From Ramlibacter tataouinensis (GTDB taxonomy: Bacteria; Pseudomonadota; Gammaproteobacteria; Burkholderiales; Burkholderiaceae_C), in the NCBI RefSeq assembly GCF_027941915.1, contig NZ_CP116009.1, forward strand, positions 3,596,001 through 3,660,000: a stretch of DNA of 64,000 bases, in the 5' to 3' direction. Shown in pieces: positions 8,296 through 16,082 of this stretch. The notes beneath the pieces were generated by a model. The model saw only the letters and a list, made by a program, of their open reading frames with translations, was not told the origin of the DNA and did not search any database. Each line of letters begins with the position of its first letter. Positions within the stretch are counted from its first letter, which is position 1. Position numbers and translations under genes: made by a program.

Positions 8296-8775
8296 ATGAA
8301 GAAGTCGCTGAAGCTGCAGCTCGACGAGGCGCGCGTCATGGCGGCCGCCGCGCTGCGGCGCGCCCAGGAGATCGGCGTGGCCGAGACGGTGTGCATCACC
8401 GACGAAGGCGGCTTTCCGCTGGTGCTCGAGCGCATGGACGGCGGCCGCGTGACGGGCCCGCAGATCGCCTGGAACAAGGGCTTCACCGCGGCCGGCCACA
8501 AGCGCTCCACCCACCTGTTCACCACGCCGCCCAACGGTCCGGCGCTGCCAGGCAACGAGGCATTCGGAATCCAGCTCAGCTTCGAGGGGCGCTTCGCCGC
8601 CTTCGTCGGGGGCTTTCCGGTGGTGGTCGACGGCGAGGTGGTCGGCGGCGTGGGCCTGAGCGGCGGCAACGGCGAGCAGGACATCCAGTGCGGCCTGGCC
8701 GCGCTGGCGGCGTTGCAGCAACTGCTGGAAGGCCAGGGGCACCAGGTGCTGGTGCAGGCCGACATCAAGAAGTGA
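8296..8775 (+). CDS. GlcG/HbpS-family protein (cytoplasmic form)
   Basis: 159 residues of the GlcG/HbpS/PduO-C family, a small alpha/beta fold seen in heme-binding HbpS and in many catabolic operons. Recognisable blocks are DEGGFPLVLERMDGG, the AWNKGFTAAGHKRST helix and VVDGEVVGGVGLSGGNGEQD. There is no signal peptide, unlike the paralogue at 53946. It has a good SD (GAGGAG) and follows the ALDH by 12 bases. Reported roles include heme binding, cofactor storage and maturation. Here it might bind heme or a pathway intermediate, and nothing in the sequence decides this. Confidence 0.85.
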   Translation: MKKSLKLQLDEARVMAAAALRRAQEIGVAETVCITDEGGFPLVLERMDGGRVTGPQIAWNKGFTAAGHKRSTHLFTTPPNGPALPGNEAFGIQLSFEGRFAAFVGGFPVVVDGEVVGGVGLSGGNGEQDIQCGLAALAALQQLLEGQGHQVLVQADIKK

Positions 8776-8788
8776 GGGACCGGGCGTG

Positions 8789-9568
8789 ATGGACCTGGGC
8801 ATTGCCGGCCGCCGCGCCCTGGTGTTCGGCGGCAGCAAGGGCATGGGCCGCGCCTGCGCGCTGCATTTGGCGCGCGCGGGCGTGCAGGTGTGCATCGCCG
8901 CCCGCACGCGGGAGACGCTGGAGCAGGCCAGCGCGCAACTGCAGCAAGCCAGCGGCGCGCCCGTGGCGTGGGTCGTGGCCGACCTGACGACCGAAGCGGG
9001 CCGGGCCGCCGCGCTGCAGGCCTGTCCGGCGCCGGACATCCTGGTGAACAACGCCGACGGACCGCCGCCGGGCGATTTCCGCGACTGGACGCGCGCCGAC
9101 TGGCATGCGGCGCTGGACGCGATGATGCTCGGTCCCATCGGGATGATCCGCGCGACGATCGACCCCATGCTGGAGCGCGGCTTCGGCCGCATCGTCAACA
9201 TCGTCTCGCGCAGCGTGAAGGCGCCGCACGCGGAGCTGGGGCTGTCCAACGGCGCCCGCTCGGGGCTGGTGGGCTTCGTCGCCGGCCTGGCCCGGCAGGC
9301 GGTGCGGCGCAACGTCACCATCAACAACCTGCTGCCGGGGGCCTTCGACACCGACGCCCAGCGGCGCCACCTGGAAGCGCTGGCGCGCGCCACCGGCCGC
9401 GATGCCGGCGAACTGCGGCGCGAGCGGGAGAGCGCGACGCCAGCGGGCCGTTTCGGAAACCCCGACGAGGTCGGCGCCCTGTGCGCCTTTGTCGCGTCGG
9501 CCCATGCGGGCTACCTGACGGGGCAGAGCCTGCTGATCGACGGCGGTGCCTACCCCGGCACCTGGTGA
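8789..9568 (+). CDS. SDR-family protein with altered catalytic tetrad
   Basis: 259 residues. The Rossmann motif FGGSKGMG (13-20) and NNAD (87-90) are present, as is the pre-catalytic serine (IVNIVS, S140). At the positions of the catalytic YxxxK it has S153 and R157 (GLSNGARSGLVGF). This resembles the BKR-like SDR subgroup that lacks the usual tetrad. It may therefore use another acid/base or act non-canonically. ATG 8789 is preferred over the GTG at 8786, with GAGGGA upstream. It is the last gene of the rightward HDO operon and converges on the isochorismatase-family gene, 12 bases away. Confidence 0.85.
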   Translation: MDLGIAGRRALVFGGSKGMGRACALHLARAGVQVCIAARTRETLEQASAQLQQASGAPVAWVVADLTTEAGRAAALQACPAPDILVNNADGPPPGDFRDWTRADWHAALDAMMLGPIGMIRATIDPMLERGFGRIVNIVSRSVKAPHAELGLSNGARSGLVGFVAGLARQAVRRNVTINNLLPGAFDTDAQRRHLEALARATGRDAGELRRERESATPAGRFGNPDEVGALCAFVASAHAGYLTGQSLLIDGGAYPGTW

Positions 9569-9580
9569 CCGCCCGGGCGC

Positions 9581-10249
9581 CTAGGCGGCCAGGCGCTCGA
9601 TCACCTCGCGCGTGCCGAGCACGTCCCCGAAGAACAGCATCCAGGTCTGCAGCGATTGTTCGTGCTCGTGCGGCGTCACCGCCGACAACGCGTCGTGCAC
9701 CATGACGGTGGCGTAGTCCATCATCATCGCGTCGCGCGCGGTCGATTCGCAGCAGACGTTGGTCACCGTGCCGCCGACCAGCACGTGCGTGATGCCGCGC
9801 GCCTGGAGCACCTCGTGCAGGCGCGACGATCCCGGCGCCAGTGCGCTGTAGCAGCGCTTGACGACGCGCTCGTCCGCCGGGTCGGGCTCCAGCCCGGGCG
9901 CCAGCTGGAAGCCCGCATGGCTGCTGGCCAGCTCGCGCAGCCGCCTTGCGCTGCGCTCCGGCGTGAGCATGTGGGCGTGGTGGTGCGACCAGCTGCGATC
10001 GGCGCCGTCGGCGCTGGTCTGCACCCAGATCACGTGGCCACCCGCATGGCGCAGCGCGTTGGCGAGCCGGTTGACGGCCGGGAAGGTGGCGCGCGCCGGC
10101 GCGCACTCGCCCAGGTATCCGGGCTGCGTGTAATAGTTCTGCAGGTCAATGACGACGAATGCCGTGCGCTTCGGATCCAGGCGGTCATAGGGGTGCAGCC
10201 GGCCCTGGCGAGCGATGACCCGTTCCACCACCCATTGCGGGAATTCCAT
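9581..10249 (-). CDS. Isochorismatase-family cysteine hydrolase
   Basis: 222 residues with the family triad D35 (VVIDLQN), K131 (ERVVKRCYSAL) and C166 (TVTNVCCEST). The GGT cis-peptide region just precedes the cysteine. Such enzymes usually hydrolyse amides (nicotinamidase, N-carbamoylsarcosine amidase, biuret and ureidoacrylate hydrolases); the K and C pair argues for hydrolysis rather than isochorismate lysis. It lies 12 bases downstream of the ABC permease gene in the leftward transporter operon, so the imported compound may be its amide substrate. A second adjacent cysteine (C167) is unusual but probably not essential. Confidence 0.9.
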   Translation of the reverse strand: MEFPQWVVERVIARQGRLHPYDRLDPKRTAFVVIDLQNYYTQPGYLGECAPARATFPAVNRLANALRHAGGHVIWVQTSADGADRSWSHHHAHMLTPERSARRLRELASSHAGFQLAPGLEPDPADERVVKRCYSALAPGSSRLHEVLQARGITHVLVGGTVTNVCCESTARDAMMMDYATVMVHDALSAVTPHEHEQSLQTWMLFFGDVLGTREVIERLAA

Positions 10250-10261
10250 CAGTCCGTCCCT

Positions 10262-11128
10262 TCAGGCGTAGCGCCGCGCGAACGCCGATTCCAGCCGGGC
10301 GATCGCCAGGTACATCAGGCCCGACAGCAGCCCGAGCACCACGATGGCCGCCATGACGATGTTCAGCTTGAACACCTGGCTGCCGTTGATGATGAGAAAG
10401 CCCAGCCCGGCGTTGGACGACTGGAACTCGCCCACGATGACGCCGACCAGGGCCAGGCCGATGTTCATCTTCAGCGCCGCGATCAGCGTCGGCATGCTTC
10501 CGGGCAGCACGACCAGCCGCAGCACCTGGGCGCGGCTGGCGCCGAAGGTGCGGGCCAGCTTGACCTTGTTCGGGTCGATCCCCTGGAAGCCCTCGTAGAC
10601 CACCATGATGGTCACGAAGACCGCGATCGCCACGGCCATGCCGTACACCGAGTACTCCGAGCCGAGCCAGATGTAGAAGATCGGCACGAAGGCGATCTTG
10701 GGCATGGCATTGGCCACCACCAGGAACGGATCCAGCACCTTGTGGGCGAAGGAGGACCACCACAGGCCCGCGGCCACCGCGATGCCGAACGCCATGCTCA
10801 GGGCGAAGCCGACCAGGGTCGCCCGGAAGGTGGCCCAGGTGTGCCCGAGCAGGTCCCCGCTGCGCGAGAGCTCGATGAACGTGGGCCACAGCGCACTCGG
10901 ATAGCTGGTCATCAGGGGGTTGACCACGTGCGTGCGTGCGAGCACTTCCCAGAGCACCAGAAAGAGCAGCAGCAGCAGCGCGCGGGTGGCCTGGATCCAG
11001 CGGCCGCGGCGCTTCTCGCGCGCGCGCCAGGCCAGGTAGGCGGCGCTGGGCGCGTGCGCCGGGGCGGCGGGCGACCCGGCCGCGGCGGGTGCGGGGGCGG
11101 CGTTCTCGGCCAGCAGAACGGAGCTCAT
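10262..11128 (-). CDS. ABC transporter permease, SsuC/TauC/ThiX type
   Basis: 288 residues, BPD-type inner-membrane permease with about six hydrophobic helices. The EAA loop is near residues 190-220 (EGFQGIDPNKVKLARTFGAS then QVLRLVVLPGSMP). The N-terminal ~45 residues are alanine/proline-rich and probably disordered. It pairs with the ATPase 6 bases upstream and the binding protein at 11968. Relatives carry sulfonates, nitrate/nitrile compounds, pyrimidines or hydroxymethylpyrimidine. Within this window it sits beside an amidase-type hydrolase and a GGT-family enzyme. Confidence 0.92.
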   Translation of the reverse strand: MSSVLLAENAAPAPAAAGSPAAPAHAPSAAYLAWRAREKRRGRWIQATRALLLLLFLVLWEVLARTHVVNPLMTSYPSALWPTFIELSRSGDLLGHTWATFRATLVGFALSMAFGIAVAAGLWWSSFAHKVLDPFLVVANAMPKIAFVPIFYIWLGSEYSVYGMAVAIAVFVTIMVVYEGFQGIDPNKVKLARTFGASRAQVLRLVVLPGSMPTLIAALKMNIGLALVGVIVGEFQSSNAGLGFLIINGSQVFKLNIVMAAIVVLGLLSGLMYLAIARLESAFARRYA

Positions 11129-11134
11129 GGAACC

Positions 11135-11968
11135 TCAGCCCTCCACGTGCACGTCCAGCTCGTCCCAGAGCGTGCGGAAGTAGTCGTTGAACTCGGGCAG
11201 CCCGCGGATCTCCAGCGGCTTGGGCCGCCGGCCCTCGTGGCCGGCGAAGCGCATCAGGTGCTGCGACTTGATCCGGCCGGGGCGGCGCGACAGCACCACC
11301 ACCCGGTCGGTCATGGAAATGGCCTCGCCGATGTCGTGCGTGACCAGGACCACCGACTTGCCCTCGCTGCGCAGCACGTCGACCACCTCGTCCGCAATGG
11401 CCAGGCGGGTCTGCGAATCGAGCGCGGAGAACGGCTCGTCCAGCAGCACCACGTCCGGGTCGGTGACCAGCGTGCGGGCCAGCGCGACGCGCTGGCGCAT
11501 GCCGCCGGAGAGCTGGCGAGGGTAGTGGTCGAGGAAGTCGCCCATTCCGCACTTGTGCAGCAGGTGGGCGGCGCGCTCGCGCGCCTGCTTCATCGAGCGG
11601 TGCTGGATCTGCGCGCCGAGCACCGCGTTGTCGAGGATGGTGCGCCACTCGAACAGGTAGTCCTGCTGCAGCATGTAGCCCACCCGCGGGGAGGGCCCGC
11701 GCACCGGCAGCCCGTCCACCAGCACCTGGCCCGACGAGGGCTCGAGGATGCCGGCGATCAGCGACAGCAGCGTGCTCTTGCCGCATCCGGACTGGCCGAT
11801 GAGGCCGACGAACTCGCCCGCGCCGACCCCGAGCTGGATGCGGTCCAGCGCCTCGGTCTCGCCCGCGTGGGTGAAGTAACGCAGGCAGACGTCCTGCAGT
11901 TCGATGCGCGGCCGCCCGCGAGGGGGCGACGCGGTGGCGGGGCGCTCGGCTGCCTCGGCGAGCGTCAT
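11135..11968 (-). CDS. ABC transporter ATP-binding protein, SsuB/TauB type
   Basis: 277 residues. Walker A is GQSGCGKST, the Q-loop is YMLQQDYLFEW, the signature is LSGGMRQR, Walker B is VVLLDEPFSALD and the switch histidine is VTHD. The N-terminal ~20 residues are an unstructured extension. The ATG overlaps the stop of the binding-protein gene (ATGA), so the order binding protein, ATPase, permease, hydrolase forms one leftward operon. It energises uptake of the ligand captured by the NMT1-type protein. Confidence 0.94.
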   Translation of the reverse strand: MTLAEAAERPATASPPRGRPRIELQDVCLRYFTHAGETEALDRIQLGVGAGEFVGLIGQSGCGKSTLLSLIAGILEPSSGQVLVDGLPVRGPSPRVGYMLQQDYLFEWRTILDNAVLGAQIQHRSMKQARERAAHLLHKCGMGDFLDHYPRQLSGGMRQRVALARTLVTDPDVVLLDEPFSALDSQTRLAIADEVVDVLRSEGKSVVLVTHDIGEAISMTDRVVVLSRRPGRIKSQHLMRFAGHEGRRPKPLEIRGLPEFNDYFRTLWDELDVHVEG

Positions 11969-12975
11969 CAGCGGGCCTTGCTGCTGAACTCGTTGGCCAC
12001 GACCTGCTCGTACTTGACGCGCTTGGCGCGGTCGAGGACCCCGCTGGCGATCAGCATGTCCTGCAAGGTCTCGATCGCCTGCTGTTCGACCGTGGTGCTG
12101 GTCTTCCACAAGCCGATGCCGCGATACCGCTCGATGGCTGCGACCAGCTCGGGTTGCGTCATGCCGGGGAAGAATTCGGCCAGGGCCTTGGCCAGGTCGG
12201 CCGCCGGTGCGGTCGCCACGTGCTTCTGCGCGCGCAGGATGACGTTGGTCCAGGCTTGCGCCACCGCCGGGTTCTTCTTCAGGAAGTCGCTGGTGGCGGT
12301 GAAGACGGTGTAATCCACCGGGCCCACCTCGCGGCCGACGGCCGCGACCACGAAGCCCTGGCCGTTCTTCTCCAGCATGCCGGCCTCCGGCTCCAGGAAG
12401 ATGCCGTAGTCGGCCTGCCCGGCCATCCAGGCGCCGGCGCGCGCGGCCGGTCCGATGTTGTTCACCAGCTTCAGGTCCTTCTTCGGATCGAGCCCGTGCT
12501 TGCGCATCGCCGTCTCGAGGAACACGTCCGGGTTCGAGCCCGGACGGAAGGACAGCACGCTCTTGCCTTTCAGGTCGCTCCACTCGAACTTGGCCGGCTT
12601 GGTGCGCGCCATCAGCAGGAACCCGTCGGTGGCCGTCAGCCCGGAGAAGATCCTCGGCTTGGTCGGCGACTCGCTGTTGGCCACGTAGATCGAGGCTTCC
12701 GGCCCGATCAGCACGATGTCGGCGCTGCCCGAGAGCAGGGCGGCCATGCCCTTGTCGGTCCCTTGCGAAGTCTTCAGGCCAACGTCCAGCCCGGCTTCCT
12801 TGAAGTAACCCTGGCTCAGTGCCACGTACATGGGCGTGTACAGGATCGACCGGACCACTTCCTCGTAGCGGACCTTGGTCAATGTGGCAGCGGATTGCGC
12901 CTGCGCGGTGCCGGCCAGCGCAAGGACGCTCACGGCCAGGCCGATCGTGCGGAACAGGCGGGACAAGTAGGACAT
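11968..12975 (-). CDS. ABC transporter substrate-binding protein, NMT1/SsuA-like
   Basis: 335 residues with a Sec signal peptide (LAVSVLALAGTAQAQ, cleavage after AQA). The fold blocks are those of NMT1/THI5-like and nitrate/sulfonate/taurine binding proteins: YTPMYVALSQGYFKEAGLDV, GTDKGMAALLSGSADI, LKGKSVLSFRPGSNPD and a WKTST near the end. It is the first gene of the importer operon and divergent from the GGT-family gene at 13161. The gap between them holds palindromic operator candidates. The ligand is unknown; N-containing or sulfonated small molecules are typical of the family. Confidence 0.92.
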   Translation of the reverse strand: MSYLSRLFRTIGLAVSVLALAGTAQAQSAATLTKVRYEEVVRSILYTPMYVALSQGYFKEAGLDVGLKTSQGTDKGMAALLSGSADIVLIGPEASIYVANSESPTKPRIFSGLTATDGFLLMARTKPAKFEWSDLKGKSVLSFRPGSNPDVFLETAMRKHGLDPKKDLKLVNNIGPAARAGAWMAGQADYGIFLEPEAGMLEKNGQGFVVAAVGREVGPVDYTVFTATSDFLKKNPAVAQAWTNVILRAQKHVATAPAADLAKALAEFFPGMTQPELVAAIERYRGIGLWKTSTTVEQQAIETLQDMLIASGVLDRAKRVKYEQVVANEFSSKAR

Positions 12976-13012
12976 GGCGACTCCTGTCGGTGAAGAAATT
13001 AGTTTCTACGAA

Positions 13013-13021
13013 ATACAGTAT
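13013..13021. promoter_or_regulatory. Minor palindrome ATACAGTAT near the importer-operon start
   Basis: ATACAGTAT (arms ATAC and GTAT) lies 38 bases upstream of the binding-protein ATG at 12975, in AT-richer DNA than its surroundings. It resembles a half of the stronger element at 13114. It could be part of the promoter or a secondary binding site; evidence is weak. Confidence 0.25.
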
Positions 13022-13113
13022 GCAATTCGCGTGCCGGCAGGCACTACCTCAAGCTCTGGTTTGACTTGGATCAAGTGGAACAGACCCACTGACGAGCGTC
13101 TACTGACATTTGT

Positions 13114-13130
13114 CGGTATACTATATACCG
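13114..13130. promoter_or_regulatory. Perfect palindromic operator before the GGT-family gene
   Basis: CGGTATACTATATACCG has perfect 7-base arms around CTA. It sits 31 bases before the preferred GTG start at 13161 and in the divergent promoter of the NMT1-type importer. TATACT/TATATA within it could serve as a -10 box. It resembles the element at 6055-6067 on the opposite strand, which suggests one regulator controls both promoters. Confidence 0.5.
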
Positions 13131-13160
13131 TAGATGCTGACCACTGGAGTAGGTGAAAGC

Positions 13161-14603
13161 GTGACTGCCGGCCCGGGGCGGGCCATGGTGGCCACGGGCC
13201 ACCCCCTGGCCGCCGGGGCCGCCGCCGCCGTGCTGCGCGAAGGCGGCAGCGCCGTGGATGCGGCCATCGCCGCCGACGCCGTCATGGGCGTGGTGGAGCC
13301 GATGGCCACCGGCGTCGGCGGCGACCTGCTGGCGATGCTGGTGCCGCAGCAGGGGGCACCGCAGGCATACAACGGCAGCGGCCGGGCGCCCTTGTCACTG
13401 GATCCGGCGCAGGTGGCGGCCTTGCCGGGCGAGCGAATCCCCGAACGCCACCCCTTGTCCGTCACCACGCCTGGCGCCGTTCGGGGCTGGCACGACCTGC
13501 ATGCACGCCATGGGCGGCTCCCGTGGAGGCGCCTGCTGCGCGAGGCGATCGATGTGGCGGCCGCCGGCTTTCCCGTTGCGCCGGTGGCGGCACGGGAGTG
13601 GGCCTGGTTCGAGCCGGTGCTGCGCGCCCAGCCGGAGTGCGCCGCGCTGTACCGGGCCGGCGCCGCGCCGCGCGCGGGAGAAACCTTCCGCAATCCCGAA
13701 CTCGCCGCCGTGCTGGAGGCTATCGCCACGGACGGGCCGGATGCCTTCTACCGCGGGGTTCCGGCGCAGGCGGCTGAACGGGCCGTCCGGGCGCTCGGCG
13801 GCGTGCTGTCCGCAGAGGACTTCGCGGCGCACCGGGGCGAGTTCGTCGCGCCCGTGGCCGGCTCGTTTCGCGGACTGCAGGTGCTGCAATGCCCGCCGAA
13901 CACGCACGGCGTGGCGGTGCTGCACGCGCTGGCCGCCCTGGAGCCGCTCGCGCTCGCGCCGGAAGACCCGCTCACCATGGTGGCGGCGGTGCAGGCCATG
14001 AAGCAGGCCCAGGACTTTGCTGCGCGAACGGTCGCCGACCCGGCCGGCAATACCGTGTGCACGGTGGTGGTCGACGCCGATGGTTTCGCTGTCACCCTGA
14101 TGAGCAGCATCTTCAAGCGCTTCGGCGCCGGCATCGTCGCACCGGGATGCGGGTTCGTGCTCCAGAACCGCGGGTTCGGCTTTTCGAGGCCGGGACACCG
14201 CAACGGCCCGACACCTGGGAAACGGCCGTACCACACGGTGGTCCCGGGCGCTGCGCTGCGCGAAGGCCGCCTGCATGCCGCGTTCGGCGTGGTCGGTGGC
14301 GCGATGCAGCCGCAGGGGCAAGTGCAGCTGCTGCTGCGCATCGCCGCCTGGAACCAGGGCCCCCAACCGGCCATCGACGCGCCGCGCTGGCGCCTGGAAG
14401 GCGGCCGCGAGCTGGCCATCGAGACCGGCATGCCGCAGGCCACACGACAAGCTTTGCGTGCGGCGGGGTACACGGAACCCGCACGTGGCGAGCTCGGGGG
14501 CCGCAGCGACTTCGGTGGGGCGCAGCTTGTCCTGCGCACGCCGGATGGCGGACTGGCCGGCGGTTCGGACCGCCGCAAGGACGGACTGGTGCTCGTGATA
14601 TGA
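13161..14603 (+). CDS. Gamma-glutamyltransferase (Ntn-hydrolase) family protein with shortened linker
   Basis: About 480 residues of the GGT/YwrD family, autoprocessed N-terminal-nucleophile enzymes that cleave or transfer gamma-glutamyl amides. N-terminal blocks match well (AMVATGHPLA, AVDAAIAADAVMGVVEPMATGVGGD, PGAVRGWHDL). The processing threonine is in GNTVCTVVVDADG. Between MKQAQDFAARTVADP and that site, homologues normally have some 45-55 residues that are missing here. The C-terminal region (GFGFSRPGHRNGPTPGKRPYHTVVP, GGAMQPQGQVQ) is intact. I prefer the GTG at 13161 (GGAG and AGG upstream, family-like start MTAGPGRAM); an ATG at 13134 abuts the operator. No signal peptide, so it is probably cytoplasmic. 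Confidence 0.85.
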   Translation: MTAGPGRAMVATGHPLAAGAAAAVLREGGSAVDAAIAADAVMGVVEPMATGVGGDLLAMLVPQQGAPQAYNGSGRAPLSLDPAQVAALPGERIPERHPLSVTTPGAVRGWHDLHARHGRLPWRRLLREAIDVAAAGFPVAPVAAREWAWFEPVLRAQPECAALYRAGAAPRAGETFRNPELAAVLEAIATDGPDAFYRGVPAQAAERAVRALGGVLSAEDFAAHRGEFVAPVAGSFRGLQVLQCPPNTHGVAVLHALAALEPLALAPEDPLTMVAAVQAMKQAQDFAARTVADPAGNTVCTVVVDADGFAVTLMSSIFKRFGAGIVAPGCGFVLQNRGFGFSRPGHRNGPTPGKRPYHTVVPGAALREGRLHAAFGVVGGAMQPQGQVQLLLRIAAWNQGPQPAIDAPRWRLEGGRELAIETGMPQATRQALRAAGYTEPARGELGGRSDFGGAQLVLRTPDGGLAGGSDRRKDGLVLVI

Positions 14604-14707
14604 GCGGGGTGGTGGTGGGTTGGCGGAGGCCATCCGCCAGCGTCTAGGCGGTGCCCTCTGCACGCATCCGGACGCGCGGCCCGGCCCAACTGAAGTCGAG
14701 GCCCGCT

Positions 14708-16078
14708 TCAATGGCCGCTGTAGACCAGCCCAGGAAGCCACAGCACGATTTTCGGGAACACGACGCACAGCGCCAAGCCGACAGCCTGCAGCATCAGGAA
14801 GGGAACGGCGGAGCGGAAGATCATCGCCATGCTGATCTGCGGCGGGGCCACGCTCTTCAGGTAGAAGAGCGAATAGCCGAACGGCGGGCTGAGGAACGCC
14901 ATCTGCATGTTCACCATGAAGATCACCCCGTACCACAACGGGATCTGTTCCACGGCGACGCCGGCTACGCCGGCCACACCGTCGAACTGCAGGCTCTTCA
15001 TGATCGGCAGGAAGATGGGCACGGTGAGCAGCAGGATGCCCACCCAGTCCAGGAACATCCCGAGGATGAAGAGGACGACCATCATCAGGAACAGGATGCC
15101 GTAGGGGGGCAGGCCGGTGCCGATGATGAGCTCCGACACGAAGGTCTGCCCGCCCTTGACGACGAAGAAGCCGACGAACATGGTGGCCCCGAAGAAGATC
15201 CACATGACCATGGCCGTCGCCCGCAGCGTGGCCAGTCCGGCGTCGTACAGTGCCACCCACGTCAGCCGGCGGTGCAGCGCACACACCACCAGCGCGCCGA
15301 AGGTGCCGATGCCGGCCGCTTCCACTGGGGTCGCGATGCCGAAGAAGATGACGCCGAGCACGAGCAGGATCACGAGGATGGGCGCGATCGTGTTGCGCAG
15401 CAGGCGCAGCTTCTCCCGCATGGACACGCGTTCTTCCTTGGGGAGCGCCGGCCCGAGGGACGGATCGAGGTAGCAGCGGACGGTGACGTACGCGATGTAC
15501 AGGCCGGAGAGGAGCAAGCCGGGAAAGACGGACCCGATCAGCAGTTCGCCGAGGGACTGCTGCGCGACCACGGCATAGACGATCGCCATCACCGAAGGCG
15601 GAATCAGGATCCCCAGGGTGCCGCCGGCCAGCAGCGCGCCGCAGGCGAGCTTGGGCTCGTAGCCGCGCCGGAGCATCGCCGGCAGCGCGATCATCCCCAT
15701 CGTGACCTCGGTGGCCCCGACCACGCCGACCATGGCGGCCAGCAGCGTGCAGGCCACCACGGTCGCCGACGCCAGGCCGCCCTTGACCGCCCCGAGCCAC
15801 TTGTAGATGACGTCGAAGAGCTCCTCGATGATGCCGGCCTTCTCCAGCACGGCCGCCATGAAGATGAACAGCGGCACCGCGGACAGCTGGTAGTCCGTCA
15901 TGAACGGGAACACCCGCGAGGGCAGCATGTTCAGCACGCTGCCGCTGCCGAAGACGTACAGGTAGATGATGGCCAGGCTGCCGGTGCAGAAGGCCATCGG
16001 CAGGCCGAGGAGCAGCAGCACGGCGAGCGAGCCGAACAGCAGCAGGGTGAGCCAGCCGATGCCGATCTCGAGCCCCAT
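14708..16078 (-). CDS. TRAP transporter large permease (DctM family)
   Basis: 456 residues, 11-12 hydrophobic segments of the ion-transporter superfamily fold that carries the substrate in TRAP systems. Motifs include GLPMAFCTGSLAI near the start, GVVGATEVTMGMIALPAMLRRGYEP, GGTLGILIPPSVMAIVYA and SPPFGYSLFYLKSVAPP near the end. It lies 4 bases from the small-subunit gene and is last in a leftward dctPQM set. The glycine-rich scoop motifs are typical of sodium-coupled TRAP carriers. Related large-subunit groups carry keto acids and mannitol/chloroaromatic-type acids, but the ligand is not evident. Confidence 0.93.
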   Translation of the reverse strand: MGLEIGIGWLTLLLFGSLAVLLLLGLPMAFCTGSLAIIYLYVFGSGSVLNMLPSRVFPFMTDYQLSAVPLFIFMAAVLEKAGIIEELFDVIYKWLGAVKGGLASATVVACTLLAAMVGVVGATEVTMGMIALPAMLRRGYEPKLACGALLAGGTLGILIPPSVMAIVYAVVAQQSLGELLIGSVFPGLLLSGLYIAYVTVRCYLDPSLGPALPKEERVSMREKLRLLRNTIAPILVILLVLGVIFFGIATPVEAAGIGTFGALVVCALHRRLTWVALYDAGLATLRATAMVMWIFFGATMFVGFFVVKGGQTFVSELIIGTGLPPYGILFLMMVVLFILGMFLDWVGILLLTVPIFLPIMKSLQFDGVAGVAGVAVEQIPLWYGVIFMVNMQMAFLSPPFGYSLFYLKSVAPPQISMAMIFRSAVPFLMLQAVGLALCVVFPKIVLWLPGLVYSGH

Positions 16079-16082
16079 CGCA

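Noticed and set aside
14621..14639. Stem TGGCGGA/TCCGCCA after the GGT-family gene as a terminator
   Set aside because: Seven base pairs with no T-run on either side; too weak to call.
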